Below, piece after piece: positions 8,987 through 18,616 of a stretch of 64,000 nucleotides of DNA. Positions within the stretch are counted from its first letter, which is position 1. Each line of letters begins with the position of its first letter. Origin of the DNA: Paenibacillus sp. RC67 (GTDB lineage Bacteria > Bacillota > Bacilli > Paenibacillales > NBRC-103111); the NCBI RefSeq assembly GCF_030020805.1, contig NZ_CP125098.1, positions 910,001 to 974,000 of the forward strand, written 5' to 3'. The notes under the pieces were generated by a model, which saw only the letters and a program-made list of their open reading frames with translations, did not search any database and had not been told where the DNA came from. A program made the translations under genes and the position numbers.

Positions 8987-9949
8987 ATGAGCACCAAAAC
9001 AGTCACCAAACCTAACATAGTTCCCTACGCGGCAAAAAGGAACTTAGCTGTAGAATGGCTTGGGGATATTCGCAAAAATAAACTGCTTTACTTAATGCTA
9101 GTACCGGTTGTTTTGTTCTTTGCCATATTTCATTATGTTCCTATGTATGGCGCTATTATTGCATTCAAGGATTATTCGCCGCGGCTCGGCATTTGGGGCA
9201 GCCCATGGGTAGGACTGGAGCACTTTCAAAGCTTTTTCGGAGGGCTTTACTTTTGGCGGGTATTAAAAAATACGATCCTTATCAGCTTATACGAGCTGTT
9301 ATTCGGATTTCCGGCACCGATCATATTAGCGCTGCTGCTGAATGAAATCCGTTCCTCCTTGTTTAAAAGAACGGTGCAAACCGTTACGTATATGCCGCAT
9401 TTTATATCGCTGGTCGTCGTATGCGGGATGATCAAGGAATTTACTTCCAGCACGGGAATCGTCAACGATGTGATCGCCTATTTCGGAGGGGAGAGAATCT
9501 CGCTCTTGCTGGAGCCTGAATATTTCCGGACGCTGTTCATTTCATCCGGGGTCTGGCAGCACATCGGCTGGGGAACGATTATTTATTTAGCTGCACTGAC
9601 AGGGATCGATCCTGAGCAGTATGAGGCTGCTAAGATTGACGGCGCGGGCAGATGGAAGCAAATGCTGCATATTACGCTACCAGGCATCATGCCGACGATC
9701 GTGATCCTTATTATTCTGGATATTGGAAGGCTCATGAACGTAGGCTCGGAAAAAATTATTTTGCTCTATAATCCGTCGACCTACGAAACCGCCGATGTTA
9801 TCGGATCTTATGTGTACCGTATCGGTCTGCAGGAAATGAACTACAGCTTCAGCTCCGCTGTCGGTTTGTTTAACTCGGTTATTAATTTCACATTGGTCAT
9901 TTTTTCGAACTGGTTAAGCCGCAAGCTAAACGAGACGAGCTTATGGTAA
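8987..9949 (+). CDS. ABC transporter permease, LplB type
   Basis: A 320-aa inner-membrane subunit of a carbohydrate ABC importer, with six predicted membrane segments. The cytoplasmic coupling motif EAAKIDGAGRWKQMLHITLPGI (EAA loop) contacts the ATPase. Of the in-frame starts (8909, 8981, 8987), only the ATG at 8987 has a ribosome-binding site (AGAGGGA) at proper spacing. It forms the heterodimer with the next gene. No ATPase is encoded nearby; systems of this family in Bacillales share an MsmX-like ATPase encoded elsewhere. Confidence 0.9.
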   Translation: MSTKTVTKPNIVPYAAKRNLAVEWLGDIRKNKLLYLMLVPVVLFFAIFHYVPMYGAIIAFKDYSPRLGIWGSPWVGLEHFQSFFGGLYFWRVLKNTILISLYELLFGFPAPIILALLLNEIRSSLFKRTVQTVTYMPHFISLVVVCGMIKEFTSSTGIVNDVIAYFGGERISLLLEPEYFRTLFISSGVWQHIGWGTIIYLAALTGIDPEQYEAAKIDGAGRWKQMLHITLPGIMPTIVILIILDIGRLMNVGSEKIILLYNPSTYETADVIGSYVYRIGLQEMNYSFSSAVGLFNSVINFTLVIFSNWLSRKLNETSLW

Positions 9950-9964
9950 GGGGAGGGCTTGAAC

Positions 9965-10846
9965 ATGCCATATCGAAAAAAGTTAGGTGAAATCGCCTTT
10001 GAGTGGAGTAACGCTGCTTTCCTTACCTTGTTGATGATAGCAACGATTTATCCGTTAATCTACGTCATTTTCGCTTCGTTAAGCGACCCTGGCGAATATA
10101 TGGCCCACAGAGGATTTCTGCTGAAACCGCTTGGGTTTAATTTGGATGCCTATAAGATGGTATTTGATAACCCGATGATTCTAAAAGGCTATGGGAACAC
10201 GTTGTTCGTTGTCATTGTCGGCTTGGCCTTTAACATCTTTTTCACTTCACTTGGGGCTTACGCACTGTCGCGCAAATGCTTGAAGTTCCGTAAGCCGATC
10301 ATGTTATTTATCGTGTTTACGATGTTTTTTAATGGTGGACTCATCCCATTCTATTTAACGGTCAAGGGATTGGGCATTACGAATACGTTATGGTCCTTGA
10401 TTATTCCGCAAGCGATCAGCACCTTTAATTTAATCATTATGAAAACCTCCTTTGAAGCTATCCCGGATAGCTTGGAGGAGTCGGCCAAAATGGATGGAGC
10501 GAACGAATTCGTCATCTTATTCCGGATCATTCTGCCTCTATCCATGCCGGTTATTGCCGTGATGCTATTGTACTACGGAGTAAGCCACTGGAACTCCTGG
10601 TTTAATGCGATGATTTTCTTGAGAGACCGTTCATTATATCCGTTGCAGCTGATTCTAAGAGAGATTTTGCTGCAAAATGAAGCGAGCAATATGGCGACGG
10701 GATCGAGTGCAAGCGATATTGCGATGCTATCGGAGACGCTGAAGCATGCGACGATCGTCGTAGCAACGATTCCTATCCTGCTGGTGTATCCGTTCCTGCA
10801 AAAATATTTCGTTAAGGGCGCATTAGTTGGCGCTATTAAAGGTTAA
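9965..10846 (+). CDS. ABC transporter permease, LplC type
   Basis: The second, 293-aa permease subunit of the carbohydrate importer, again with six membrane segments. The EAA-loop motif is EESAKMDGANEFVILFRIILP, and the C-terminus KYFVKGALVGAIKG is characteristic of LplC-type proteins. The ATG at 9965 is preferred because AAGGGGAGGG lies 7 nt upstream; a TTG at 9959 would be too close. It is the last gene of the SBP-permease-permease operon, followed by a GC-rich hairpin. Confidence 0.9.
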   Translation: MPYRKKLGEIAFEWSNAAFLTLLMIATIYPLIYVIFASLSDPGEYMAHRGFLLKPLGFNLDAYKMVFDNPMILKGYGNTLFVVIVGLAFNIFFTSLGAYALSRKCLKFRKPIMLFIVFTMFFNGGLIPFYLTVKGLGITNTLWSLIIPQAISTFNLIIMKTSFEAIPDSLEESAKMDGANEFVILFRIILPLSMPVIAVMLLYYGVSHWNSWFNAMIFLRDRSLYPLQLILREILLQNEASNMATGSSASDIAMLSETLKHATIVVATIPILLVYPFLQKYFVKGALVGAIKG

Positions 10847-10885
10847 AGTTGTTTAGATTGTTAGCGATGTGGATTTATAGTCGAG

Positions 10886-10913
10886 GCAAGTCCCCCGTTT
10901 CAAGGGGGCTTGC
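10886..10913 (+). terminator. Terminator or attenuator after permease gene
   Basis: GCAAG-t-CCCCC (10886-10896) pairs with GGGGG-CTTGC (10904-10913). The following tract TTTACTTTC is only moderately T-rich, so read-through into the next SBP gene is possible. Confidence 0.7.
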
Positions 10914-10967
10914 TTTACTTTCGCATGGCGAAGCAGATACAGAATATATAGATGGAGGGATTTGTAG

Positions 10968-12263
10968 ATGTTGAATCAATCCAGAATGTGGATTACAGCT
11001 ATGGTGCTTGTCCTGATGGCGGGCTGCAATGCAGGAGGAAGCTCTTCACCTAAAGAGGAGGGCACAGGCAAGGTCGTGGTCAGCAATGAACCGGTTACGT
11101 TAAAGCTGTTCATGCGAATTGCTTATCCGGAGGACAGCATAAAAAAATACATCATAGAGCCCGTACAGAAAAAGTATCCGAACATTACGATTGAAATCGT
11201 CAATAACGCCAAAGGTTCATCCATAGAAGACTTAATTGCAGCCGACAATGTGCCGGATCTCATCTTTCTCAGCACGCCGTATGTTACCGATATGCGAAAA
11301 CTGGAGGTTGTTGAGGACCTGAATGCTCTAGCAAAGAAAAATAACTTTGCATTAGATCCTTTCAATAAGGAAGCATTGGATGCTATTCGCAAGGCAGGTG
11401 GCAGCAGCGACAAACTGTATGCGCTTCCTTTTTCCACTAATTATGCAGTAACGTATTACAATAAGGATATTTTCGATAAATTCGGCATCCCCTATCCAAA
11501 GGACGGGATGACCTGGGATGAGTATCTGGATTTAAGCCGCAAGCTGACAAGAGTCGTGGACGGTGTGCAGTATTCAGGTGTCAATCCTTATGCGCTGAAA
11601 GGCGGGGCACCGATGTCACTCGATTATATCGATCCTTCTACCAAGCAGGTGGCGGTGACTTCCGACGGGTGGGTAAAGGCCTTTAGGATGATGCTGGACT
11701 TTTATTCGATTCCAGGCAATCAATTTATGAAAAATTATCGCGATCTTTTCATGAAAGAAAGAACGCTGGCAACCTATTTAACTTACGACAATACGCAAAA
11801 TCTCGAGCAATTGGAACGTGAAGGCAAGCCGATGAATTGGGATATGGCCACCTTCCCTGTTATGAAGGATAAACCAGATGTCGGTCATGGAATTGACTCG
11901 CACAATATTGCGATTTCATCGACCAGCAAGCATAAAGAGGCTGCGTTTCAGGTGCTGATGCAGTTGACCTCCAAGGAGACGCAGCTAGAGCTGAGTAAGA
12001 ACGGCAAGCTGCCTGCGATTCAGGATCCGGAGCTGCAAAAGGTGTTCGGTGAGAAAGTGAACATATTGAAAGGAAAGAACACCTCGGCTATATTTAAACT
12101 GAAGGCGGCTCCGATGCGCCAAATCAATGAGAACGATGCGTTCGTTTCCAAAGAAATCGATAAAGCCTTTGATGCTTTAACGACTGGCAATACAGATATC
12201 AACACATTACTTCGTACGGCTAAAGAGGCAGCGGAGCAGTCTATTAAGAAGAACAGCAATTAG
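10968..12263 (+). CDS. Extracellular solute-binding lipoprotein, family 1
   Basis: A 431-aa sugar-binding lipoprotein, shorter than the LplA-like SBP at 7257. The lipobox LMAGC gives lipidated Cys20. The folded part shows typical family 1 features, such as the YYNKDIFDKFGIPYP segment followed by TWDEYLDLSRKL. A GGAGGG site precedes the ATG. It is 12 nt upstream of the GH95 gene, so the two are probably cotranscribed. It has no dedicated permease, so it may feed the permeases at 8987-10846 with a second ligand or act as a sensing subunit; this is inference. Confidence 0.88.
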   Translation: MLNQSRMWITAMVLVLMAGCNAGGSSSPKEEGTGKVVVSNEPVTLKLFMRIAYPEDSIKKYIIEPVQKKYPNITIEIVNNAKGSSIEDLIAADNVPDLIFLSTPYVTDMRKLEVVEDLNALAKKNNFALDPFNKEALDAIRKAGGSSDKLYALPFSTNYAVTYYNKDIFDKFGIPYPKDGMTWDEYLDLSRKLTRVVDGVQYSGVNPYALKGGAPMSLDYIDPSTKQVAVTSDGWVKAFRMMLDFYSIPGNQFMKNYRDLFMKERTLATYLTYDNTQNLEQLEREGKPMNWDMATFPVMKDKPDVGHGIDSHNIAISSTSKHKEAAFQVLMQLTSKETQLELSKNGKLPAIQDPELQKVFGEKVNILKGKNTSAIFKLKAAPMRQINENDAFVSKEIDKAFDALTTGNTDINTLLRTAKEAAEQSIKKNSN

Positions 12264-12275
12264 GAGGAGTACCGT

Positions 12276-14504
12276 ATGAGAGTGGAAGAGGAGAAATCAA
12301 GCCGGCTAGAGGTCAACCTCGATTGGAGTGAGTTTTTATCCCGGCATGATATGACATGGAAGACGCGTCCGATGTCATGGAATGAAGGCGCATTCATTGG
12401 GAATGGCTTAATGGGAGCCATGATGTTCGGTGAAGAGCATCGTGACAAAAGGAATGTGCTGCGATTCGTGCTTGGACGTACGGATGTGACGGCTGCACGC
12501 ACGAGTGGTTACAGTCCGCGAATTCCGATCGGTGAGATCGATTTGGAATGCGTAGGATGGGTGTATCAGCCGACGGAGATCAAGGTCGATCTGTGGAACG
12601 CTGAGATTAAAGCACGTGTTGTAACTACGGTTGGTGAGATTGGCCTGCGGGCATTCGTCCATAGCGAGAAAATGGTTATGGTGATTGAGCTGGAGACATC
12701 GGAAGGGGAACGCGGAGCGAAGCTGCAGTGGTATGCCGAGCCTGAGGTCTCGCATGTGCTGAAGAATGCGGACGGGCCCAATCTGAATCAATATATTCCT
12801 GAAATCAAAGTGAGCCGCTACACAGAGCAAGAGGTCAACGTGGGTGTTCAGCAGTACCCGTTAGGGGATGGCTGTACAACGGCATGGCAGGAGCAAGATG
12901 CAGCAGAAGGCCACCGGGTTTGTTATTTAACGATTCAAAATGGTGTAAGCGAAGAAGTCAGGGCAGACGCTATAGCTCTTGTACGCGAGACGGCTCAGGC
13001 TGATTTGGAGCAGGAAGTGCTGGCGCACCGGAGCTGGTGGCATGCGTATTATCCGCAAAGCTTCATTTCGATTCCGGATACTTTGCTGGAAGGCTTTTAT
13101 TGGATTCAAATGTACAAGCTGGCTTCGGCGACCCGTAAAGAGCATTGGATCATCGACAATCAAGGGCCTTGGATGACGCCTACACCTTGGCCGGGTGTAT
13201 GGTTTAATATGAACGTTCAAATGAGCTATTCGCCGGTGTACACCTCCAACCGATTGGACATCGGGGAATCGCTAATTCGAGCGCTTGACGCCAACTTCGA
13301 TAATCTGATTGCAAATGTTCCGGAAGCGTATCGCCATGATTCGGCAGGCTTAGGCCGCAGCTGCAGCTATGATTTGAAAAGCAAGGTAGTTGACGAGACG
13401 GGCAACCTGCTCTGGATTTGTCATAATTATTGGCGTCAATACCGACACTCCATGGATAAGTCGATGCTGATAAACGGCTTGCTGCCGTTGTTAAAGCGCG
13501 GTGTGCAATATTTCATTCACATCTTGGAGCAGGGGGAAGACGGTAAGCTGCACCTGCCGCCGACCGTGTCGCCGGAATACGGCTCCTTCAAAAAAATGAC
13601 CGTTCCCGACTGTCATTATGATCTATCCTTGATCCGTTGGGGCTGCGAGACGCTGCTCGGTATCAACGACAGGTTGGAGCTCCATGATCCGACAGCCGAG
13701 CGTTGGACGTATGTGTTGGATAATCTGACGCCATATCCAGTGGATGAGAATGGATTCATGCTTGGTCGTAATGCTCCGATCGAGTTCGGCCATCGGCACT
13801 TTAGTCATTTGTTGGCGGTATTTCCGCTGCATCAAATGACGGGGGAGCAGGAAGAGGAGCGGGAGCTGATTCATAAGTCGCTTCGCTATTGGACCGGGAT
13901 GGAGGGTGATATGCGCGGCTTCACGTTCACAGGAGCTGCTTCTATCGCGGCGGCGATAGGGGAGGGCGATGAGGCGCTTCAATACATCCACAGCTTCATG
14001 CATTTGATCAAGCCGAATACGATGTACAGGGAAGCGGGGCCGGTAATGGAATCTCCGCTGGCTTGCGCAGAATCGATTCAGGATCTGCTGCTGCAAAGCT
14101 GGGGGGATAAAATCCGCGTATTCCCTGCACTACCGTCCACTTGGGAAGACGTTAGCTTCCACAACCTGCGGGCGGAAGGGGCGTTTCTCATCAGCGCTCA
14201 GCGAAAAGCGGGCAAGACGGCGTTTATCCGTGTGAAAAGCTTAGCAGGAGAGCCATGCAGGCTGCAAACGGATTGGTCGGATACGGCAAATGTGCGAGTC
14301 AGCGGGGAACGTACCGTGCCAATGAAGCGGCTGGGGAGCGGGCTTATCGAGCTGGAGCTGAAGCAGGATGAGGAAGTTGTGCTGTACGAGGGTGAAGATT
14401 CACCGTCCTTTACGGTTGCACCTGTAGAAGCAGTGCGGAGCCTGTGCAATTATTTCGGAGCCCATAAGCCTTGGCGCCGTTATGGGGTTCCTTTTCAAAA
14501 CTAG
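12276..14504 (+). CDS. Glycoside hydrolase family 95-like protein, cytoplasmic
   Basis: A 742-aa protein resembling GH95 enzymes (alpha-L-fucosidase or alpha-L-galactosidase). It has the N-terminal signature WNEGAFIGNGLMGAMMFG, the TVSPEYG segment that carries the catalytic acid in the family, HRHFSHLLAVFP, and the C-terminal LLLQSW...FPALPSTW block. It has no signal peptide, so it should act on imported oligosaccharides. It follows the SBP gene by 12 nt (AGGAGGAG ribosome-binding site). Together with the secreted PL6 lyase it suggests a substrate with uronic acid and fucose- or galactose-type residues. Family assignment is fairly sure; linkage specificity is not. Confidence 0.75.
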   Translation: MRVEEEKSSRLEVNLDWSEFLSRHDMTWKTRPMSWNEGAFIGNGLMGAMMFGEEHRDKRNVLRFVLGRTDVTAARTSGYSPRIPIGEIDLECVGWVYQPTEIKVDLWNAEIKARVVTTVGEIGLRAFVHSEKMVMVIELETSEGERGAKLQWYAEPEVSHVLKNADGPNLNQYIPEIKVSRYTEQEVNVGVQQYPLGDGCTTAWQEQDAAEGHRVCYLTIQNGVSEEVRADAIALVRETAQADLEQEVLAHRSWWHAYYPQSFISIPDTLLEGFYWIQMYKLASATRKEHWIIDNQGPWMTPTPWPGVWFNMNVQMSYSPVYTSNRLDIGESLIRALDANFDNLIANVPEAYRHDSAGLGRSCSYDLKSKVVDETGNLLWICHNYWRQYRHSMDKSMLINGLLPLLKRGVQYFIHILEQGEDGKLHLPPTVSPEYGSFKKMTVPDCHYDLSLIRWGCETLLGINDRLELHDPTAERWTYVLDNLTPYPVDENGFMLGRNAPIEFGHRHFSHLLAVFPLHQMTGEQEEERELIHKSLRYWTGMEGDMRGFTFTGAASIAAAIGEGDEALQYIHSFMHLIKPNTMYREAGPVMESPLACAESIQDLLLQSWGDKIRVFPALPSTWEDVSFHNLRAEGAFLISAQRKAGKTAFIRVKSLAGEPCRLQTDWSDTANVRVSGERTVPMKRLGSGLIELELKQDEEVVLYEGEDSPSFTVAPVEAVRSLCNYFGAHKPWRRYGVPFQN

Positions 14505-14565
14505 CCATATGGATATTGAATGAAGAGAAGGCTAGTCCTTACACGTAGCATTTAAAGCAAAAACT

Positions 14566-14616
14566 AAAACCGTTATGCACTTTGCCCTTAGACGGGGGAG
14601 AGCATAACGGTTTTTT
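14566..14616 (+). terminator. Terminator after GH95 gene
   Basis: AAAACCGTTATGC (14566-14578) pairs perfectly with GCATAACGGTTTT (14602-14614) and a T-run follows. It ends the first polysaccharide locus. Confidence 0.9.
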
Positions 14617-14689
14617 AACTAAAAATCCTATTAAAAACACTATGAAATAAAAAAAACGTCTTCCGACGTTGTGTTAGGCTTGTCTGATA

Positions 14690-14718
14690 TTGATTTAAAA
14701 AAGGAGAAGTGCTACAAT
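14690..14718 (+). promoter_or_regulatory. SigA promoter of helD
   Basis: TTGATT (14690-14695), a 17-nt spacer and TACAAT (14713-14718) make a near-consensus vegetative promoter, giving a 5' leader of about 130 nt before helD. The leader is AT-rich without a clear riboswitch. Between the GH95 terminator and this promoter there is only a small ACGTC/GACGT hairpin. Confidence 0.7.
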
Positions 14719-14854
14719 GGAAATCGGTCGTTTTTTGTATTTGTAAATAAAAATATTGCATATTAACATTTATTAATATCATTATAGCATCCTGTTCAAG
14801 CAATGTCAAACCTATTTTTTGTTCTAACATTCCATTCGAAAAGAGGCGATTTTT

Positions 14855-17215
14855 TTGAGTATGACAGAAATCGATTGGCGCGAAGAGCAGCAGCGAGTGG
14901 ATTCGGTTACGGGGAAGATTAGCAAGCGTATTGAAGGGTTGGCGGTGGAGGTCGGAGATGTTAAGACCGATGTTGTCGATATCCGCAAGCATTTTTGGGA
15001 TGAAGTGACCGTGAACTTAAGTACAATGGAGGATTTGACAGAAACCTACTTCAGCTTAAAACAGCAGGTTGAAATACTCAATGATCGGGAGCGCAGGCAC
15101 CGTCAAGCTTCCGTGGCTCTTGGCAAGCTGACCCGTTTGGTTAAGACGCCTTATTTTGGGCGGATTGACTTCAAAGAGGATGGTGCAAGTGGAGCGGATA
15201 AGATTTATTTGGGGATAGCGTCTTTTTCCGATGAGGATGACAATACGTTCCTGGTGTATGATTGGCGCGCTCCAGTATCGAGCTTGTATTATGATTATCC
15301 GCCGGGTCCCGCCTCGTACGAGACGCCCGGAGGAGAAGTGACCGGGACGATGGAGCTGAAACGCCAATATGTCATTCGTGACGGGCAAATCAAGCTTATG
15401 TTCGATACAGGCGTCACGATCGGTGACGAGCTCCTGAAGCAGGTGCTGAGCCGCAGCTCGGATGCTCAGATGAAAAGTATTGTGGCGACGATTCAGAAGG
15501 AGCAAAACCGGATCATCCGTAATGACCGCAGCCGGATGCTGATCGTGCAAGGGGCGGCAGGCAGCGGAAAAACGTCCGCCGCGCTGCAGCGGGTCGCATA
15601 CTTGCTCTATAAGCATAGGGAGACGCTGCAAGCGGACCAAATGGTGCTGTTCTCTCCTAACCCGATGTTTAACAGCTACGTTTCCACGGTGCTTCCCGAG
15701 CTGGGAGAAGAGAATATGCAGCAAACGACGTTCCAGCAATATTTGGAGCATCGTCTTGGCAAATATTATAACCTTGAGGACCCGTTTGCACAGCTGGAAT
15801 ATGTGCTTTCGTCAGCATCCGATCCAGGGTATGAGGCGAGAATAGAGGGGATTCGCTACAAATCCTCTGTCGATTTTTTGGCGGTCATTTCCCATTACAA
15901 AGAAGTGCTGGAGCAGGAAGGGATGGTCTTTAAGCCAGTTAAGTTTCAAGGGAAAAATATTATCTCCGCAGAACGGATTAAAGAACGGTTCTATGAGTTT
16001 GATCGTTCGATAAGGCTGCCGAATCGGCTCATCTTACTCAGAGACTGGCTGCTCGGGGAAGTGAGAGAGTTCGAGAAGAAGGAACGGCAGGAGGAGTGGG
16101 TAGAGGATCGGATCAACCTGCTTGAGCCTGAGGATTATCAGCGTGCTTACAACCAAATGCGCCGTAAGCAAAAGGAGCGGGAAGAAACGTTCGATGATTA
16201 CGAGGTGGAGAAGGACCTACTCGCCCGGATGATCGTCACGGAACAGCTGAAGCCGGTTCGCAGTCGGATCAAACGGCTGCGGTTCGTCCATGTAACAGCG
16301 ATTTATCGCCAGCTGTTCGAGAATGATGGGCTCTTCTCGCAAGCCTCGGAAGAGGCTGGTATGCCGGAGCTGTGGCCGGATATATGCAAGCAGACGGTAA
16401 CGCGAATGGAGCAGGGAGACATCGCTTACGAGGATGCGACGCCGCTCTTGTATTTGAATGAGCTGATGCTGGGCTTCCAGACGAACACTTCGGTTCGTCA
16501 CGTTATTGTAGACGAAGCACAGGACTATTCTCCGTTTCAGCTTGAATTTCTGAAGCGGCTGTTCCCTCGCTCTCGTATGACTGCGCTAGGCGATATGAAT
16601 CAGGCGATCTACGCTCACGCTTCAGCGCTCGGTGAGCTCGATCCGATCACGGCGCTGTATGGCCCGGATCAGACCGAGCTGATCCGACTGACTCGCAGTT
16701 ACCGGTCCACTCGGGAAATCGTTGAGTTTTCCCGCGGTATGGTGCCTGGAGGCGAAGAGATCATCCCGTTCAACCGCGAAGGCGATAAGCCGCAAGTGCT
16801 AGCGGCAGCAGATCTAAGCGCCATGCACGACAAAATCGCAGCCGACATTGAAGCGCTGCGAGCAGAGGGCTTCGATTCGATTGCAATCATTTGCAAGACG
16901 GCGGGGGAGAGCGCGGAAGCCTACGATGCATTGCAGGAGCGGCTACCGCTGCAGCTAATAACGAAGCATACGCCTGAGTTTGCTAAGGGGATCCTTGTGC
17001 TTCCCGCTTACCTGGCTAAGGGCGTTGAGTTCGATGCCGTCTTAATTTATGACGGCTCGAAGGAGCAGTACTCTCGTGAGAACGAGCGTAAGCTGTTCTA
17101 TACGGCATGTACTCGCGCGATGCACCTGCTGCATATTTATGCGCTCGGGGAGCTGAGCCCGTTCATTACCACCCAGCCTGAGGATACTTATGTGCTGACA
17201 AACATTCATGGATAA
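14855..17215 (+). CDS. helD: HelD-like RNA polymerase-recycling ATPase
   Basis: A 786-aa UvrD/Rep-like superfamily 1 protein, close to the length of Bacillus subtilis HelD (about 774 aa). The N-terminal coiled-coil arm (about 1-90) is followed by the ATPase: Walker A GAAGSGKT (about 233-240), Walker B IVDEAQDYSP (about 551-560), LTRSYRSTREI, and a C-terminal helicase motif FYTACTRAMHLL. In the family the protein displaces stalled RNA polymerase from DNA. The TTG at 14855 is favoured because AAGAGG is 8 nt upstream, whereas the ATG at 14861 would be 14 nt away. It is monocistronic. Confidence 0.88.
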   Translation: MSMTEIDWREEQQRVDSVTGKISKRIEGLAVEVGDVKTDVVDIRKHFWDEVTVNLSTMEDLTETYFSLKQQVEILNDRERRHRQASVALGKLTRLVKTPYFGRIDFKEDGASGADKIYLGIASFSDEDDNTFLVYDWRAPVSSLYYDYPPGPASYETPGGEVTGTMELKRQYVIRDGQIKLMFDTGVTIGDELLKQVLSRSSDAQMKSIVATIQKEQNRIIRNDRSRMLIVQGAAGSGKTSAALQRVAYLLYKHRETLQADQMVLFSPNPMFNSYVSTVLPELGEENMQQTTFQQYLEHRLGKYYNLEDPFAQLEYVLSSASDPGYEARIEGIRYKSSVDFLAVISHYKEVLEQEGMVFKPVKFQGKNIISAERIKERFYEFDRSIRLPNRLILLRDWLLGEVREFEKKERQEEWVEDRINLLEPEDYQRAYNQMRRKQKEREETFDDYEVEKDLLARMIVTEQLKPVRSRIKRLRFVHVTAIYRQLFENDGLFSQASEEAGMPELWPDICKQTVTRMEQGDIAYEDATPLLYLNELMLGFQTNTSVRHVIVDEAQDYSPFQLEFLKRLFPRSRMTALGDMNQAIYAHASALGELDPITALYGPDQTELIRLTRSYRSTREIVEFSRGMVPGGEEIIPFNREGDKPQVLAAADLSAMHDKIAADIEALRAEGFDSIAIICKTAGESAEAYDALQERLPLQLITKHTPEFAKGILVLPAYLAKGVEFDAVLIYDGSKEQYSRENERKLFYTACTRAMHLLHIYALGELSPFITTQPEDTYVLTNIHG

Positions 17216-17258
17216 CGCAAATAACCGGCTGCTGCTGTGCGGCCGGTTATTTGCGTTA
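17213..17258 (+). terminator. Hairpin overlapping helD stop codon
   Basis: A 17-bp perfect stem: 17213-17229 pairs with 17242-17258, and the left arm contains the TAA stop codon. There is no strong T-run, so it may work as a 3'-end stabiliser as much as a terminator. Confidence 0.65.
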
Positions 17259-17334
17259 TGCTTATCGTTGTGTAAATCGAAACCGCTTATGATACAATGA
17301 GGAACACATCATTTTATAGCGAGGGGAATTCCAT

Positions 17335-17571
17335 ATGAATCAGACGGCTAATGAAATTGCCGAATGGATGGTGAAAGAAGTGCGTTTTGCCGGTATATTA
17401 CGCCAGCAGGACGCTGTAGATTACATTGCTAAGCATTACGGCGAGGCGTATATTTATGTCAATGAAAACGGGAATCGTTCGATCGATAAAGAAGTCAAAA
17501 AAATATTTAAGAAGCTGCACGGCGGGAAAGCGGCATGGGATAGAGATGGCTTCTTCTGGGGCTGGACATAA
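17335..17571 (+). CDS. Small conserved protein, DUF6953-like
   Basis: A 78-aa soluble protein with a strong ribosome-binding site (GCGAGGGGA). The sequence has the pattern NEIAEWMVKEV, followed by a winged-helix-like body (DAVDYIAKHYGEAYIYVNENG) and a C-terminal Trp-rich end, WDRDGFFWGW. This matches my recollection of the DUF6953 family of Bacillales. The function is unknown. It has its own terminator and no operon partner. Confidence 0.7.
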   Translation: MNQTANEIAEWMVKEVRFAGILRQQDAVDYIAKHYGEAYIYVNENGNRSIDKEVKKIFKKLHGGKAAWDRDGFFWGWT

Positions 17572-17592
17572 ACCTCGCTAACCCTAGCGATT

Positions 17593-17646
17593 AAAGCAAG
17601 CGCTATTCCTGCTGTATGAGGAACGAGACCGCTTGCTTTTTCTTTT
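17593..17646 (+). terminator. Terminator after DUF6953-like gene
   Basis: AAAGCAAGCG (17593-17602) pairs with CGCTTGCTTT (17630-17639), with an inner TTCCT/AGGAA stem, followed by TTTTTCTTTTG. Confidence 0.85.
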
Positions 17647-17668
17647 GTTTATATCTTGTTGCTTCAAG

Positions 17669-18613
17669 TCATTTCACACGAACGACAATGGAATCGAGCA
17701 TTTGGTCGCCTACATAAGGAAGCAGCCGCCATAGACCCGGCTCTGGCAGCGACATCATTGTGACAACGGTCCGGTCAGCACCGTTAATGGCTCCGCCCAA
17801 AGCTTCAGTGGAGAAAACATCGATGATACGCTCATCCCCCTGCTTGACAGCTTTGACTGAAAATCTGCCTTCCAGCGGCTGTCCGTTTTCCCAAAGATGC
17901 CACATATATTTTTGCTGCACCCCTGCAATAAATCCGGCATCGATAAATCCGATCTTGTGTTCAATTCCCCGCAAGGCGTAATTCCCGGACTTGAACTGCG
18001 GAGTGAGGTCCCACGACGGTTCCTGCACGGATAAGACCACATCACCGTAAGCCTTGCCGTCCAGCTCTGCGGTGTAACGCCATAAACCGCTTAATGGCAG
18101 CCCGAAGGCTGCGGTATACCTCTCCAATCCCTTATATCCACTGCTAGGCTGAGTTATTTCGACGGGAGTTACCGCAACAAGCTTTTGTTCAGAATGAATA
18201 TGCTCTGCCTTAATAGATAGCTTCTTTCCTTTCAGCTCGTCAAATGGCGCCTTAAAGGACCATAAATAACCGTAGGACTTGCCCGCTTGCAGCCCAGGGT
18301 CCGGGAAGACCTCCAGCAGCAGCTTACCATGATCATAATAAGCTTGGCGCATGGGGTTCTGCCATGATGCTTTACTTAACAAAGACGCCAGTTGAGTGAA
18401 GGACCCTTTCGTATCACCGAGAACAAGCAAGCCCGCAATGACGCAGATTAAGGCAGAGGCAGCTCCCACGGTTATAATGAATGAAATCCGATTTTGTACG
18501 CGGGCCACTGTCGTCTTCTGTATGATCTTTTTTTGCAGTTCGGAAGTGAAATGTTGTGTGGAAAACGGAGAGCTGCCTATCTGTTCCGCCCATTTCGGCT
18601 TTTTCTGATCCAT
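17669..18613 (-). CDS. Membrane protein with extracytoplasmic domain, putative anti-sigma partner
   Basis: A 314-aa protein with a short cytoplasmic N-terminus (about 1-43), one membrane helix (about 44-66, IITVGAASALICVIAGLLVLG) and an extracytoplasmic beta-rich domain of about 240 aa. It starts 3 nt after the ECF sigma gene, so the pair is one transcription unit. The arrangement is that of an anti-sigma factor, but no zinc-binding HxxxCxxC motif is present. The outer domain resembles DUF4871-type proteins of Bacillales. A role in holding the sigma factor is inferred from position only. Confidence 0.6.
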   Translation of the reverse strand: MDQKKPKWAEQIGSSPFSTQHFTSELQKKIIQKTTVARVQNRISFIITVGAASALICVIAGLLVLGDTKGSFTQLASLLSKASWQNPMRQAYYDHGKLLLEVFPDPGLQAGKSYGYLWSFKAPFDELKGKKLSIKAEHIHSEQKLVAVTPVEITQPSSGYKGLERYTAAFGLPLSGLWRYTAELDGKAYGDVVLSVQEPSWDLTPQFKSGNYALRGIEHKIGFIDAGFIAGVQQKYMWHLWENGQPLEGRFSVKAVKQGDERIIDVFSTEALGGAINGADRTVVTMMSLPEPGLWRLLPYVGDQMLDSIVVRVK

Positions 18614-18616
18614 CGT

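Noticed and set aside
14717..14746. Micro-ORF (MEIGRFLYL) after AAGGAGAAG upstream of helD
   Set aside because: Its start codon falls inside the TACAAT -10 element of a well-spaced promoter, and the apparent ribosome-binding site is in the promoter spacer, so it would not be in the transcript.
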